Shown: positions 45,830 through 56,244, counted from the stretch's first letter. The stretch is 64,000 nucleotides of DNA from Limobrevibacterium gyesilva (GCF_025989185.1 NZ_JAPDNT010000001.1:682001-746000); one strand, 5' to 3'. The notes: generated by a model not told the origin, from the letters alone. Program-made: numbers and translations.

Positions 45830-47095
45830 ATGCGTAAGCTAATGTTGGCCAGCTTCGCTGCGCTGGGTCTGTCGACCGGAATGGCCGATGCGGCCTATCT
45901 GGCGACCGTTCCCGCCGCAACGACGACGCCTGGCACCCTGACCGTCCGCCTGAACGGCCGCTTCGTGTGGTATGCCGGCGTTGCCAGCAGCAGCCTGGAC
46001 AATTTCGGCGGCGGCAAGCTCGCCCCGCAGTCCATGCAGGGCTATGTCCGTCTGTACCCCGGCTTCGAGGGCGTGCTGCAGAACGGCATGAAGTATGGCG
46101 CGCTGCTTGAGTTCCGCCAGAACTACGCCTCGCCGGTCGGCGCCAGCGTCGGCGGCAACACCACCGCCAGCACGCTGTACGTTCGCCGCGCCACCGGCTA
46201 TATCGGCAGCGACCAGCTCGGCACGTTCCGTTTCGGCCAGACCGACGGCCCCGCCACCCTGTTCCTGACGGGCACGTTCGAAGGCTTCGACGACGGCGGC
46301 TGGAACGGCGACATGCCCGGCTTCATCCCCGGCAACGCCGCCCCGGGCTATCCGTTCCCGAGCCAGAGCGCGCTGTACGGCAGCAACAAGGTCGTCTATC
46401 TGTCGCCGTCGTTCTACGGCTTTGACTTCGGCGTCAGCTACGCGCCGAACACCTCGGCGCTGGAAAACAACGGCGGCGGCTGCACCACCGGCGCCGGCGG
46501 GTGCGATCGTCAGTCCTCGTCGGTCCTCGCCAGCGACATCGGCCGCAAGACCAACATGATCGAGGCCCAGATCCGCTATCGCGGCACGTTCAGCGGCGTC
46601 GGCGTGCAGGTTGCCGGTGGCTACATCGGTGCTGGCTACGTGAAGAACGGCGGCATCGTTGCCACCAACTTCAAGAACCAGGACATCCTGAACCTCGGTG
46701 CGACCATCCGCTATGCCGGCTTCAGCTTCGGCGGTAACGTCCAGAACGGTTCGTACAATGGCAGCGGCTTCGGCCTGAAGCCGGTCGGCCAGCCGAACGC
46801 CACGGCGTGGATCGCGGGTGCCCAGTACCAGACCGGGGCGATCACGGTCGGCTCGCACTACTTCAGGAGCTACACGGGCGGCAGCACCGCCGCGACCACC
46901 GGGATGCGTAACGAATCCGGCGTGGCCGTCGGCGCGACGTATCAGCTGACCCCGGGCGTGTCGCTGTTCGCCTCCTACATCTACGGCCAGCGTCACGAGA
47001 GCGGCTTCGACTTCGGCACCGGCGCGACCGGCACGAATGTCCGCAACAATGTGCAGGCGCAGGCTTTCGGCGTCGGCACCCTGATGAACTGGTAA
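45830..47095 (+). CDS. Outer-membrane porin (second of a tandem pair)
   Basis: 421-residue paralogue of the preceding porin; long stretches are the same at protein and DNA level. Signal peptide MRKLMLASFAALGLSTGMADA, barrel core and terminal GTLMNW are conserved. The variable parts are around residues 215-235 (CTTGAGGCDRQSSS versus CATGGLAGGCDRQTSS) and near 280 (IVATNFKNQD versus PLVGQFKHQD), probably surface loops. Promoter block and terminator are duplicated too, so it arose by a whole-unit tandem duplication. Confidence 0.94.
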   Translation: MRKLMLASFAALGLSTGMADAAYLATVPAATTTPGTLTVRLNGRFVWYAGVASSSLDNFGGGKLAPQSMQGYVRLYPGFEGVLQNGMKYGALLEFRQNYASPVGASVGGNTTASTLYVRRATGYIGSDQLGTFRFGQTDGPATLFLTGTFEGFDDGGWNGDMPGFIPGNAAPGYPFPSQSALYGSNKVVYLSPSFYGFDFGVSYAPNTSALENNGGGCTTGAGGCDRQSSSVLASDIGRKTNMIEAQIRYRGTFSGVGVQVAGGYIGAGYVKNGGIVATNFKNQDILNLGATIRYAGFSFGGNVQNGSYNGSGFGLKPVGQPNATAWIAGAQYQTGAITVGSHYFRSYTGGSTAATTGMRNESGVAVGATYQLTPGVSLFASYIYGQRHESGFDFGTGATGTNVRNNVQAQAFGVGTLMNW

Positions 47096-47122
47096 GACCC
47101 AGTCTTATCCAAGGCCTGAACG

Positions 47123-47147
47123 GGCGGCGGGGATCTTCCCCGCCGCC
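47123..47147 (+). terminator. Intrinsic terminator of the second porin
   Basis: Same hairpin as at 45400-45424 (GGCGGCGGGG/CCCCGCCGCC, loop ATCTT) followed by TTTT. Confidence 0.93.
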
Positions 47148-47274
47148 TTTTCATTTCCGGTTGTGCCGGGCGATGCTCTCTGGCATCGGGTAGTACTTGG
47201 CGTAGCCTCGGGGCTCGGCTAAAGGTTCCACCCACGACAGGCGCCTTCTTCGCACAGGCTTGAACAGGCTCAAC

Positions 47275-47793
47275 ATGATCTCCAGCTTGCGTCCCGCGTA
47301 TGCTCTGCTCGCCGCCATGGTGGTGCTGTCGGCCTGCGCCAACTCCCGCCCCGTGCAGGACGACGAATACAACGATCCGCGCTATTCCGGCGCGGCGCGC
47401 GGGGTGGCCTTCGGCGATGCTGGCCTGTTCTCGATTGGCCAGAAGAACAGCGGGCAGCAGGACCAGGGCGGCGCGCTGGGCGTGAACGCGTATCTGTGGC
47501 GCGGCACTCTGGACACGCTGTCGTTCATGCCGCTGGCATCCGCCGACCCGTTCGGCGGGGTGATCATCACCGATTGGTACCAGCCGGCCAGCAGCGGCGA
47601 GCGCTTCAAGGCGACCGCATACATCCTGGGCCGGCAGTTGCGTGCCGACGGCGTGAAGGTGTCGATCTTCCGCCAGGTGCTGCAGGGCGGGCAGTGGGTC
47701 GATGCGCCGGTCAGCCCCGGTGTGGTGTCGGAAATCGAGAACAAGGTGCTGGCGCGGGCCCGCGAATTGCGGGCGCAGTCCGCCGGCGGCTGA
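47275..47793 (+). CDS. DUF3576-domain lipoprotein
   Basis: 172 residues with a lipoprotein signal (MVVLSACANS) and the DUF3576 core GALGVNAYLWRGTLDTLSFMPLASADPFGGVIITDWY, then RADGVKVSIFRQ. Function unknown. It is found directly upstream of leuS across alphaproteobacteria, usually with lptE and holA, which suggests an outer-membrane biogenesis role, though this is inference. The ATG at 47275 was chosen over a TTG at 47260. A hairpin CCCGGCG-CTTC-CGCCGGG (47795-47812) follows the stop. Confidence 0.87.
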   Translation: MISSLRPAYALLAAMVVLSACANSRPVQDDEYNDPRYSGAARGVAFGDAGLFSIGQKNSGQQDQGGALGVNAYLWRGTLDTLSFMPLASADPFGGVIITDWYQPASSGERFKATAYILGRQLRADGVKVSIFRQVLQGGQWVDAPVSPGVVSEIENKVLARARELRAQSAGG

Positions 47794-47958
47794 TCCCGGC
47801 GCTTCCGCCGGGGGGCCGCAGCCTTCACGTGATTCGGGCGGCGCGGGCCGATCGGGCCTGCGTCGAGAGGGGCCGGCGTTGTCGCGGGTTGCCGTTGGCG
47901 CTGATCTGACGGATACAGGCATCCCGCCGTTTCCGTCAAAATGCGCCCCGAGAGCCTG

Positions 47959-50652
47959 ATGAACATCCCCACCACCGACACGCCTGTCGCGGCCGCGCCG
48001 CGCGCCGCCACGACGCCGGCCGAGCCGCGATACGATTTCGGCGCCGCCGAGCCGCGCTGGCAGCAAGCCTGGGCGGAGCGCAACTGCTTCCGCGTGGAGG
48101 ACGTGCCGACCGACGGCAAGCCGAAATACTACGTCCTTGAGATGTTCCCGTATCCCAGCGGGAAGATCCACATGGGGCATGTGCGCAACTACACGCTGGG
48201 CGACGTCGTGGCCCGCTACAAACGGGCGCGCGGATTTTCCGTGCTGCACCCGATGGGCTGGGACGCATTCGGGCTGCCGGCGGAGAACGCGGCGCGCGAG
48301 CGCGGCATCCATCCCGCCAAATGGACCTGGGAGAACATCGCCAACATGCGCGCGGAGCTGCAGCGCATGGGCCTGTCGCTGGACTGGCGGCGCGAGTTCG
48401 CGACCTGCGATCCCGCCTATTACGGCCACCAGCAGAAGCTGTTCCTGGATTTCATGCGCGCGGGCCTGGTGGAGCGGCGGGAAAGCTGGGTTAACTGGGA
48501 TCCGGTTGACGGCACCGTTCTGGCCAATGAGCAGGTGATCGACGGGCGCGGCTGGCGGTCGGGCGCGCTGGTCGAGAAGAAGCAGCTGTCCCAGTGGTTC
48601 TTCAAGATCACGAAATACGCGCCGGAGCTGTTGTCGGCACTCGACCGGCTGGACCGCTGGCCGGAGCGCGTGCGGCTGATGCAGGCGAACTGGATCGGCC
48701 GCAGCGAGGGGGCGAAGCTGCGCTTCGCGCTGACGTCGCCCGCAGAGAGCGCGGCCGGACCGATCCGCGAGGTCGAGGTCTATACCACCCGACCGGACAC
48801 GTTGTTCGGCATGTCGTTCCTGGCGATCGCGCCCGAGCATCCGCTTGCCGCGGCGGCGGGGGCGCGCGACCCTGGCGCTGCGGCCTTTGTTGCCGAATGC
48901 CGGCGCATGGGCACCAGCGAGGCCGTGATCGAGGCGATGGAGAAGAAAGGCTACGACACCGGCCTGCGGGTGGCGCATCCGTTCATCGAAGGCGCCACCT
49001 ATCCGGTGTGGATCGCCAATTTCGTGCTGATGGAATACGGCACGGGCGCGATCTTCGGCTGCCCCGCGCATGATCAGCGCGACCTGGAGTTCGCCCGGAA
49101 ATACGGCCTTCCTGTCGTTCCGGTGGTGCTGCCGCCGGGCGAGGATCCGGCCGCATTCAGTATCGGCGACAAGGCGCATGACGGCACCGGGGCGATCATC
49201 AACTCGGGCTTCCTGAACGGGTTGCAGGCGCCCGACGCGGCGAAGTCGGCGGCGATCGCGGCGCTGGAGCGGTTGGGCGCGGGCGAAGGCGTGGTGAACT
49301 GGCGTCTGCGTGACTGGGGCGTGAGCCGCCAACGCTACTGGGGCTGCCCGATTCCCGTGGTCCATTGCGACGGCTGCGGTGTGGTGCCCGTGCCCGACGA
49401 GCAGTTGCCGGTGTGCCTGCCGGAGGACGTGACGTTCGACAAGCCCGGCAACCCGCTGGACCACCACCCGACCTGGAAGCACGTGGCCTGCCCGTCCTGC
49501 GGCAAGCCGGCACGACGCGAGACCGATACCTGCGACACGTTCGTGGACAGCTCGTGGTATTTTGCCCGGTTCTGCAGCCCGCAGGCGCACGCGCCGGTGC
49601 TGCGCCCGGCGGTGGATCATTGGATGCCGGTCGATCAGTATATCGGCGGCATCGAACATGCGATCCTGCACCTGCTGTATTCGCGCTTCTTTACCCGCGC
49701 GATGAAGGAGACCGGGCATGTCTGCGTGGAGGAGCCGTTCCTGGGCCTGTTCACGCAAGGGATGGTGACCCACGAGAGCTATCGCGGAACCGACGGCCGG
49801 TGGCTGTATCCGGAGGAGATCGAGAAGCGCCCGGACGGCACGGTCGTGCATGGCGAAACCGGCGAGGCGGTGACGGTCGGCCGCGTCGAGGCGATGTCCA
49901 AGTCGAAGCGCAACACTGTTGATCCCGGTGAGATCATCGCGCGGTTCGGGGCGGACACGGCCCGCTGGTTCATCCTGTCGGACAACCCGCCTGAACGCGA
50001 CATGGAGTGGACGGAAGCCGGCGTGGTCGGGGCGTACCGGTTCACCCAGCGGCTGTTCCGACTGGTGGAAGGCCTGGGCGAAACGGCGGCAGCCGGGCGT
50101 GTTCTTGATTCGTTCACAACAAGCCCACTCTCGCCGGCGGCGCGAAGCCTGCGCCGGGCAACCCATCATTCGATCCTGGCGGTGACGGAGGCGTTGGAGG
50201 GGTTTGCGTTCAACGTCGCGGTGGCCCGCATCTATGAGCTGGCCAATGCGATCACGGATGCCGAGAAGGCAGCGGCCGGGAGCGACGACGCCGGGCTGAA
50301 CCGGGCCCTGTTCGAGGCATTGGAGACGACAGCGCGGCTGATCTCGCCGATGATGCCACATTTGGCCGAGGAGATTCACGCGCGTCTGCATCCCGGCTCG
50401 CGGCAGCTGGTGGCGGATCTGCCCTGGCCGGAGGCGAATGCCGAGCTGGCGGTGGCCGAAACCGTGACGATCGCCGTGCAAGTCATGGGCAAGCTGCGCG
50501 GCACGATCGAGGTGGCGCCGCATGCCGACGAGGCAAGCGTGTTGGCGGCCGCGGCCAACGAGGCGCACGTGGCCGGCCTGTTGGAAGGGCGCCGGATCGT
50601 CAAGCGCGTCTATGTGCCGGGCCGGATCGTCAATTTCGTCGTGGCCGGATAG
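47959..50652 (+). CDS. leuS: Leucyl-tRNA synthetase
   Basis: 897-residue class I synthetase that charges tRNA-Leu. The HIGH motif is present as [15 protein letters not shown], the CP1 editing domain carries the threonine-rich TTRPDTLFG, zinc-ribbon-like cysteines occur in CDGCGVV and [15 protein letters not shown], and KMSKS is AMSKSKRN. The C-terminus ends [16 protein letters not shown]. Start set at 47959 (MNIPTTDTP) because GAGAG lies before it; the ATG at 47941 is also possible. Confidence 0.97.
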   Translation: MNIPTTDTPVAAAPRAATTPAEPRYDFGAAEPRWQQAWAERNCFRVEDVPTDGKPKYYVLEMFPYPSGKIHMGHVRNYTLGDVVARYKRARGFSVLHPMGWDAFGLPAENAARERGIHPAKWTWENIANMRAELQRMGLSLDWRREFATCDPAYYGHQQKLFLDFMRAGLVERRESWVNWDPVDGTVLANEQVIDGRGWRSGALVEKKQLSQWFFKITKYAPELLSALDRLDRWPERVRLMQANWIGRSEGAKLRFALTSPAESAAGPIREVEVYTTRPDTLFGMSFLAIAPEHPLAAAAGARDPGAAAFVAECRRMGTSEAVIEAMEKKGYDTGLRVAHPFIEGATYPVWIANFVLMEYGTGAIFGCPAHDQRDLEFARKYGLPVVPVVLPPGEDPAAFSIGDKAHDGTGAIINSGFLNGLQAPDAAKSAAIAALERLGAGEGVVNWRLRDWGVSRQRYWGCPIPVVHCDGCGVVPVPDEQLPVCLPEDVTFDKPGNPLDHHPTWKHVACPSCGKPARRETDTCDTFVDSSWYFARFCSPQAHAPVLRPAVDHWMPVDQYIGGIEHAILHLLYSRFFTRAMKETGHVCVEEPFLGLFTQGMVTHESYRGTDGRWLYPEEIEKRPDGTVVHGETGEAVTVGRVEAMSKSKRNTVDPGEIIARFGADTARWFILSDNPPERDMEWTEAGVVGAYRFTQRLFRLVEGLGETAAAGRVLDSFTTSPLSPAARSLRRATHHSILAVTEALEGFAFNVAVARIYELANAITDAEKAAAGSDDAGLNRALFEALETTARLISPMMPHLAEEIHARLHPGSRQLVADLPWPEANAELAVAETVTIAVQVMGKLRGTIEVAPHADEASVLAAAANEAHVAGLLEGRRIVKRVYVPGRIVNFVVAG

Positions 50653-50670
50653 ACCGATGGCAAGAGCTCG

Positions 50671-50720
50671 TGTCCTGAAGCCGAGGTTTGCCATAGGCGG
50701 CGAGCCTCGGCTTCAGGACA
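50671..50720 (+). terminator. Long-stem hairpin terminator after leuS
   Basis: Perfect 16-bp stem TGTCCTGAAGCCGAGG/CCTCGGCTTCAGGACA with an 18-base loop, then a pyrimidine-rich tract with TTTGTTTT. It separates leuS from holA, at the place where lptE usually lies. Confidence 0.85.
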
Positions 50721-50805
50721 CTCTCTCTTTGTTTTCAGTGACCTGCTTATCCCCTTCATCCGCCGTAAGCTGCGGCGAACGTCGGCGGCAGGACACTCGG
50801 CCGCG

Positions 50806-51819
50806 ATGAAGCTGGAAGCGCGCCGGATCGAGGCTTTCCTGCGCGATCCCGGCACGGCCCGCGCGGTGCTGCTGCATGGCGATGATGTCGGCCTGATCCG
50901 TGACCGCGCGACGCGTCTGGTGCGGGCGGTGGCGGGGGCGATTGACGATCCATTTCGCGTTGTCGAACTGGAGCGGGACTCGTTCTCGTTGATCGCAGAC
51001 GAGATGGCATCCCTCTCGCTGACCGGCGGACGGCGGGTGGTGCGGGTCCGTGACGCGACCGATGCCGCCACAGTCGCGGTGCAGACGGCGCTGGGCGGCC
51101 GGGGACAGGGGTTCCTGGTGCTGGAGGCCCCCGGCCTTGCCGCGCGGGGGAAGCTGCGGACCCTGATCGAGCGTGCGGCCGATGCCGTGGCGATCGCCTG
51201 CTATCCAGTGGCGGGCCGCGCGCTTGAGCAGACAATCCGGAGCACGCTGTCCGAGTTCAAGATCGCGGTGGACCAGGATGCGCTGGAATGGCTGAGTGGC
51301 CAGCTTGGCGCGGATCAGGCAGTGACGCTCAGTGAAGTCGAGAAGCTTGCCTTGTATGCCGGCCAGAACGGGCGTGTGGACCTGCCGGCGGCCAGGATGT
51401 GCGTGGGTGATCTGGCGGGCCTGTCGCTGGACGACGCGCTGTTCGCCGCGACGTCCGGGGATGTGCCTGCGGCCGATCGCGCGTTGGAGTTGGCGATGGC
51501 GGAGGGCGTGGCCCCGGTGGGGGTCTTGCGGGCCGCTTTGGGGCATCTGCAACGGCTGCAACGTGCGCGGGCCGCGATGGCCGGCGGCATGACCGCCGCC
51601 GAGGCGGCAAAGGCGGCCCGGCCGCCCGTGTTCTTCCGGCGCGAGGCCGCCTTTGTTCGGGCGCTGAGCCTGTGGTCGTCCGCGGCGCTGGATCAGGCGT
51701 GCATTCGTGCCTGGGAGGCCGAGCGCGCCTGCAAACGAACCGGCGCTCCAGCGGAGACAATCTGCCGCAACGCCGTCATCGGCCTGGCCCAGCGCGGAGC
51801 GGCTGCCCGGCGCCGGTGA
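50806..51819 (+). CDS. holA: DNA polymerase III delta subunit
   Basis: 337-residue clamp-loader subunit that opens the beta sliding clamp. Family landmarks: VLLHGDDVGLIRDRATRLV, FLVLEAPGLAARGKLRTLIE, LSGQLGADQAVTLSEVEKLALYAG and GDVPAADRALELAMAEGVAP. Length is typical. It converges on parB with element C lying between the two stops. Confidence 0.94.
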   Translation: MKLEARRIEAFLRDPGTARAVLLHGDDVGLIRDRATRLVRAVAGAIDDPFRVVELERDSFSLIADEMASLSLTGGRRVVRVRDATDAATVAVQTALGGRGQGFLVLEAPGLAARGKLRTLIERAADAVAIACYPVAGRALEQTIRSTLSEFKIAVDQDALEWLSGQLGADQAVTLSEVEKLALYAGQNGRVDLPAARMCVGDLAGLSLDDALFAATSGDVPAADRALELAMAEGVAPVGVLRAALGHLQRLQRARAAMAGGMTAAEAAKAARPPVFFRREAAFVRALSLWSSAALDQACIRAWEAERACKRTGAPAETICRNAVIGLAQRGAAARRR

Positions 51820-51882
51820 GCAGACAGGCGCGCAACGGGAGACCAGGCTGGCGTTGCGCCCCAGGCCCCCTTCTCTGAACCA

Positions 51883-52013
51883 CTCATACCAGCGGCCATG
51901 AAGAATGACCGCTGGTACGCGTCGTTATTTTGCGCGCCTTTGCCCACCAACCCGGCGCGCGATACCAACGGCCCTCGACGATGGAAGGGTCATCGTCAAG
52001 GGCCGTTGGTATC
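51883..52013 (-). repeat. Two-palindrome dispersed element, short form (copy C)
   Basis: 131 bp, the same length as copy A but inverted. Palindrome II at 51883-51919, palindrome I at 51961-52013 (one wobble mismatch). The centre keeps CGTCGTTATTTTGCGCGCC and lacks the 35-bp cassette. The parB TGA stop (complement of 52012-52014) shares its G and A with the element. Lies between convergent holA and parB. Confidence 0.93.
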
Positions 52014-52878
52014 AGTCGCGGTTGAGCAGGGCGATCAGGCCATCGAGCTGGTCCAGTGATCGGTAGTGGATGCGCATGGTGCCGCCCTTGCCGTCGAAGC
52101 CGATCTCGATTTTCAGGCCAAGACGCTCGGACAGATCGCGTTCCAGAGCGGCGGTTTCGGGGTCTTTCCGGCGCCCGGCTCGCTCCGTGGCCGTGTCTGG
52201 CTTATGGGCGGCGAGTGCTTCGGTCTGCCGGACATTGAGTCCTTTGGCGATTACGGCCAGGGCCGCTTTCGCGGGTTCGGGGTGGGCCAGGAGGGCGCGT
52301 GCATGGCCGGCGGTGAGCGCGCCTTTCTTGACCTCGGCCTGCACAGTGGACGGCAGGTTGAGCAAGCGGATTGTGTTCGCGACATGGCTGCGGGACTTGC
52401 CGACGGCTTCCGCGAGGGCTTCCTGCGTCATGTCGAACTCATCGAGCAGGCGCCGATAGCCTTCCGCCTCTTCGATGGCATTGAGGTCCTGCCGCTGCAG
52501 GTTCTCAACCAGGGCGGCGGCCATGGCCTCGGCGTCGCCGAGGTCGCGCACGAGCACCGGCACTTCATGCAGACCGGCCGCCTGCGCCGCGCGCCAGCGC
52601 CGCTCTCCGGCGATGATCTGGTAGCGGCCGGGGGCCTGGGGGTGCGGGCGGGCAAGCAAGGGCTGCAGGATGCCGCGGGCGCGGATGGATTCCACGAGGT
52701 CTGACAGCGCCTCCGGGTCCATGGCCACGCGTGGCTGGTAAGGGCTCGGTTCGAGCAGCTCGATGGCGATGGAGGCGGTTCCGACGACCGCCGATGTGGC
52801 AGGACCAGCGCCGGCGGTATCGCCCATCAGCGCGGCGAGGCCACGGCCGAGACGGGGGCCGACTTCCTTCGCGCTCAT
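52012..52878 (-). CDS. parB: Chromosome-partitioning protein ParB
   Basis: 288-residue CTP-dependent clamp that loads at parS and spreads to form the partition complex. N-terminal LGRGLAALMGD contacts ParA; the CTP-binding box is GERRWRAAQ; the helix-turn-helix includes EALAEAVGKSRSHVANTIRLLNLP; the C-terminal dimer domain has KGGTMRIHYRSLDQLDGLI. Its ATG overlaps the parA stop by four bases. Two perfect parS sites lie 1.4 kb upstream. Confidence 0.97.
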   Translation of the reverse strand: MSAKEVGPRLGRGLAALMGDTAGAGPATSAVVGTASIAIELLEPSPYQPRVAMDPEALSDLVESIRARGILQPLLARPHPQAPGRYQIIAGERRWRAAQAAGLHEVPVLVRDLGDAEAMAAALVENLQRQDLNAIEEAEGYRRLLDEFDMTQEALAEAVGKSRSHVANTIRLLNLPSTVQAEVKKGALTAGHARALLAHPEPAKAALAVIAKGLNVRQTEALAAHKPDTATERAGRRKDPETAALERDLSERLGLKIEIGFDGKGGTMRIHYRSLDQLDGLIALLNRD

Positions 52879-53729
52879 GCGACGACGGCCGGCCGGGCAC
52901 GCTCGCGGCGGAGCAGCTCGTTGGCAAGACGCACATAGGCCTGCGCCCCGGGGGAGCGGAAATCGTAGAGGATCACGGGTTTTCCATGGCTGGGGGCTTC
53001 GGAGACGCGGATATTGCGGGGGATGACGGTTTCATAGACCTGTTCGCCGAAGAATCCCCGGGCGTCGGCGGCGACCAGGTCGGAGAGGTTGTTCCTGCGA
53101 TCGAACATGGTCAGGACGATGCCTTGCAGCCGCAAGGTGGGGTTAAGCGCGCGCTTGACCATCTCGATCGTGCGGGTGAGCTGGCTGATTCCTTCGAGGG
53201 CGAAGAACTCGCATTGCAGCGGCACCAGTACGGCGTCGGCGGCGACGAGCCCGTTCAGGGTGAGCAGGCCGAGGCTGGGCGGGCAGTCGATGAGGATGTA
53301 GGAATAGTCCTCGGCGTGACCAGCCTCCGGGCGGAGGGCGCGGCGGAGCCGGTATTCCCGCTTGTCTTCGCCCACCAGTTCGATTTCCGCTCCAGCGAGG
53401 TCGGGTTCGGCCGGGATGATCGACAGGTTCGGCACGAACGTTTTGCGGGCGACGGTGTGTGGAGCAACCTGCTCGATCAGCAGCGAGTAGGTCCCGGCGC
53501 CGCGATCGCTGCGGCTGAGGCCGAGGCCAGTCGAGGCGTTCCCCTGCGGATCGAGGTCCACGAGCAGGATGTTCTCGCCGGTGGCGGCGAGGGCGGTGGC
53601 CAGGTTGATGGCGGTCGTGGTCTTGCCGACGCCACCTTTCTGGTTAGCTATGGCCAGGATTCGCGGGCCCCTTGCGGCAATCGGGTGCGGACCGGGGTGC
53701 GGCTCTGCCTCAAGACTTGTGTCCGACAC
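52875..53729 (-). CDS. parA: Chromosome-partitioning ATPase ParA
   Basis: 284-residue Walker-type ATPase that drives segregation of ParB-bound origins on the nucleoid. Deviant Walker A ANQKGGVGKTTTAINLA, LLVDLDPQGNASTGLG and YILIDCPPSLGLLTLNGL. The frame is open to an ATG at 53795, but I chose a GTG at 53729 ([10 protein letters not shown]), which gives a normal-length N-terminus with little overlap of rsmG. It still overlaps the rsmG 3' end by 20 bases, indicating coupled translation. Confidence 0.95.
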   Translation of the reverse strand: MSDTSLEAEPHPGPHPIAARGPRILAIANQKGGVGKTTTAINLATALAATGENILLVDLDPQGNASTGLGLSRSDRGAGTYSLLIEQVAPHTVARKTFVPNLSIIPAEPDLAGAEIELVGEDKREYRLRRALRPEAGHAEDYSYILIDCPPSLGLLTLNGLVAADAVLVPLQCEFFALEGISQLTRTIEMVKRALNPTLRLQGIVLTMFDRRNNLSDLVAADARGFFGEQVYETVIPRNIRVSEAPSHGKPVILYDFRSPGAQAYVRLANELLRRERARPAVVA

Positions 53730-54324
53730 GGCTGATCTCGCTGATTCGGAGGATGGAGGCGGCCGGGTCCGTCGGACTGGCCATCCGGTCGACATGCATG
53801 TGCCATTGGGCGGCGGCCTGCGTCAATTCGTCAGATGCGGAGCGGCCCTTCGGAAACAGGCAAAAACCCCCGGGGGCGAGCAGCGGCGCCGCCAGATCGA
53901 GGAGGGTGGCCAGCGGTGCGAGGGCGCGGGCAGTGACAACGGGTGCGGGCGGCAGTCGGACCATCTCGATGCGGCTGGCATGGACGGTTGCCGGCGCGTC
54001 GGCGGCGCGCACGGCTTCCCGCAGGAACGCAGCTTTGCGCTGGTCGGATTCGACGAGGTGGAACGGGCGGCCGCTGGCGATGGCCAGAACCAGCCCGGGC
54101 AATCCGCCGCCGGATCCGAGATCGATGGCGTGCGAGAAGTCGGGCGGGAGCAGAGGCAGCAGGGCCAGCGCATCGGCGATATGGCGGTCCCAGACGACTC
54201 CCTCGTCCTTGCGAGAGATCAGGTTGATCGTGCGATTCCAGCGCAGCAGCAGGTCGGCATAGATACGAAGACGCTCGACTGTTTCACGTGAAACACCCAC
54301 TGGCGTCGAATTCTGGTGTTTCAC
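53710..54324 (-). CDS. rsmG: 16S rRNA (guanine-527-N7) methyltransferase RsmG
   Basis: 204-residue AdoMet-dependent methyltransferase. AdoMet-binding motif [30 protein letters not shown] and [15 protein letters not shown] are typical. The start codon is GTG, inside a four-base overlap with the mnmG stop. The N-terminal VSRETVERL is encoded by a parS site (54280-54295), so this stretch serves both as protein and as ParB target. Confidence 0.96.
   Translation of the reverse strand: MKHQNSTPVGVSRETVERLRIYADLLLRWNRTINLISRKDEGVVWDRHIADALALLPLLPPDFSHAIDLGSGGGLPGLVLAIASGRPFHLVESDQRKAAFLREAVRAADAPATVHASRIEMVRLPPAPVVTARALAPLATLLDLAAPLLAPGGFCLFPKGRSASDELTQAAAQWHMHVDRMASPTDPAASILRISEISRVGHKS
54280..54295. 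promoter_or_regulatory. parS site 1 (centromere), within rsmG
   Basis: Perfect match to the conserved 16-bp palindrome TGTTTCACGTGAAACA. It encodes the V-S-R-E-T residues of RsmG. ParB is encoded 1.4 kb away. Confidence 0.97.
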
Positions 54325-54332
54325 GTGAAACA
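54317..54332. promoter_or_regulatory. parS site 2, at the mnmG/rsmG junction
   Basis: Second perfect TGTTTCACGTGAAACA, 37 bp from site 1. It contains the last codons (C-F-T) and TGA stop of mnmG and the GTG start of rsmG. Confidence 0.97.
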
Positions 54333-56210
54333 GGCCTCAGCCTCTGACGGCGCGTGATGCTTGCGGATATGAGCGGCCAGCGCGGCCAGAGCCGCCGGCG
54401 TCATGCCTTGGATGCGCGCCGCCGCCCCGAGCGATGCGGGTCGGACATGGCTCAGCTTCTCCCGAAGCTCGGTCGAAAGCCCGCCGATCTGTCGATAATC
54501 GAGGTCGGCACTGAGCGCCGCGGCTTCGTCCCGTCGGAAGGCGCGGATATCCGCCTCTTGCCGGTGGAGATACCCCGCGTACAGCGCCTCGGTCTCCAGC
54601 AGAGAGCGGATGCGTGGGGCAAGATCGTTCAGCCAGGGGAACGCGGCCTCGACCACCTCGGCAGGAACCTGTGGATGCCCGAGCAGATCCAGCGCCGTCC
54701 GCCATTGCCCATCGGCGCGGATCGAGCCGCCGAATTTCTGCAGAGCGGTGGGGGTAAGCCCCTCCGTCCGCGCCCGTGACAGCGCATCCGCCAACGCCCG
54801 CCGGTCACGCTCGAACGCCGCGGCGCGGGCGCTGTCGACGCACCCCCAATCCATGCCCCGCTCGGTGAGCCGCAGATCGGCATTGTCGGCGCGCAGGGTC
54901 AGTCGGTATTCGGCGCGCGAGGTGAACATCCGATAAGGCTCCGTCACGCCCTGCGTCACCAGATCGTCGATCAGCACGCCGATATACGCCTCGGCCCGGT
55001 CGAGGGCGACCGACGCTGCGCCGCCGCACTGCCGTGCCGCATTGATTCCCGCCATGATCCCCTGGGCCGCGGCCTCCTCATATCCGGTGGTGCCGTTGAC
55101 CTGGCCGGCCAGGAACAGGCCGGGGAGGGCCTTGAGCTGCAGCGACGGCGACAGCGCCCGCGGATCGATGAAATCGTACTCCACCGCATAGCCTGGCCGG
55201 AGCATGCGCGCCCGCGCCAGGCCAGGAATCGTCTGCAATAGCTGTCGTTGCACATCCTCCGGCAGACTGGTCGAAATGCCGTTCGGATAGATGATGTCGC
55301 CGTCCGCGCTGCCGGGCAGCCCTTCCGGCTCCAGGAATATCTGGTGGCGCTCACGCTCGGCGAAGCGCACGACCTTGTCCTCAATGGACGGACAATAGCG
55401 CGGCCCGCGTCCGGCGATCTGGCCGCCATACACGGCCGAGCGCTCCAGGTTGGCGCGGATGACGTCATGGGTCGCCGGCGTTGTGGCGGTCACGCCGCAG
55501 GCAATCTGCGGATTGGTGATCGCGGCGGTCAGCAGGCTGAACGGCTCGGGTTCTGCATCGCCCCAATCGGCGCCGAGCCCGTCCCAGTCGATGCTGTGCC
55601 GATCCAGCCGAGGCGGCGTGCCCGTCTTCAGCCGCCCGAGCGGCAAGCCAAGCCGCGCGAGCGCCAGCGCCAGCCCAAGCGAGGGCGCTTCACCGACCCG
55701 CCCGGCCGGATGGCTCGCATGGCCGACATGAATCACGCCGCGCAGGAACGTCCCGGCCGTCAGAACCATGGCGCCACAGGCGATCCGCGTGCCATCGGCA
55801 CAGATCACAGCCGCAAGCCGCCCGTCAGGCCCGATCTCGATGTCCTCGGCGGCGCCGTCGCGAATCTCCAGGCCCGGCTGTTCCGCCAGCAGGTCCTGGA
55901 CGGCACGGCGATACAACCCGCGATCGGCCTGCGCACGCGGCCCGCGCACTGCCGGCCCCTTGCTGCGGTTCAGCAGCTTGAAATGGATGCCGGCGCGATC
56001 GGCCGCACGCCCCATCAGGCCGTCCAGCGCGTCGATCTCGCGCACCAGATGTCCCTTGCCGATCCCGCCGATGGCGGGGTTGCAGGACATCTCCCCGATC
56101 CTGTCGCGCCGATGCGTCAGCAGCAACGTCCGGGCGCCCACGCGCGCGGATGCCGCCGCAGCTTCGCAACCGGCATGCCCGCCGCCGATGACGACGACAT
56201 CGAAGCGCAT
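54321..56210 (-). CDS. mnmG: tRNA uridine-5-carboxymethylaminomethyl modification enzyme MnmG (GidA)
   Basis: 629-residue FAD protein that acts with MnmE to modify U34 of certain tRNAs. FAD motif [14 protein letters not shown], signature [24 protein letters not shown] and [13 protein letters not shown], second signature [22 protein letters not shown]. The C-terminal region ends with [13 protein letters not shown]. Its end overlaps parS site 2 and the rsmG start; mnmE lies 34 bp upstream. Confidence 0.98.
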   Translation of the reverse strand: MRFDVVVIGGGHAGCEAAAASARVGARTLLLTHRRDRIGEMSCNPAIGGIGKGHLVREIDALDGLMGRAADRAGIHFKLLNRSKGPAVRGPRAQADRGLYRRAVQDLLAEQPGLEIRDGAAEDIEIGPDGRLAAVICADGTRIACGAMVLTAGTFLRGVIHVGHASHPAGRVGEAPSLGLALALARLGLPLGRLKTGTPPRLDRHSIDWDGLGADWGDAEPEPFSLLTAAITNPQIACGVTATTPATHDVIRANLERSAVYGGQIAGRGPRYCPSIEDKVVRFAERERHQIFLEPEGLPGSADGDIIYPNGISTSLPEDVQRQLLQTIPGLARARMLRPGYAVEYDFIDPRALSPSLQLKALPGLFLAGQVNGTTGYEEAAAQGIMAGINAARQCGGAASVALDRAEAYIGVLIDDLVTQGVTEPYRMFTSRAEYRLTLRADNADLRLTERGMDWGCVDSARAAAFERDRRALADALSRARTEGLTPTALQKFGGSIRADGQWRTALDLLGHPQVPAEVVEAAFPWLNDLAPRIRSLLETEALYAGYLHRQEADIRAFRRDEAAALSADLDYRQIGGLSTELREKLSHVRPASLGAAARIQGMTPAALAALAAHIRKHHAPSEAEACFT

Positions 56211-56244
56211 TTTCTACCTCGCCAATAGCCGCCCGTGCGGCGGC

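Noticed and set aside
46993-50694. A 1233-codon open frame antisense to leuS and the gap before it
   Set aside because: Typical high-GC shadow frame: low-complexity histidine/arginine/glycine-rich translation, no domain, and fully opposite conserved leuS and DUF3576.
52875-53795. ParA starting at the ATG at 53795
   Set aside because: It would add 22 residues of low-complexity sequence and overlap rsmG by 86 bases; the GTG at 53729 gives a normal ParA N-terminus.
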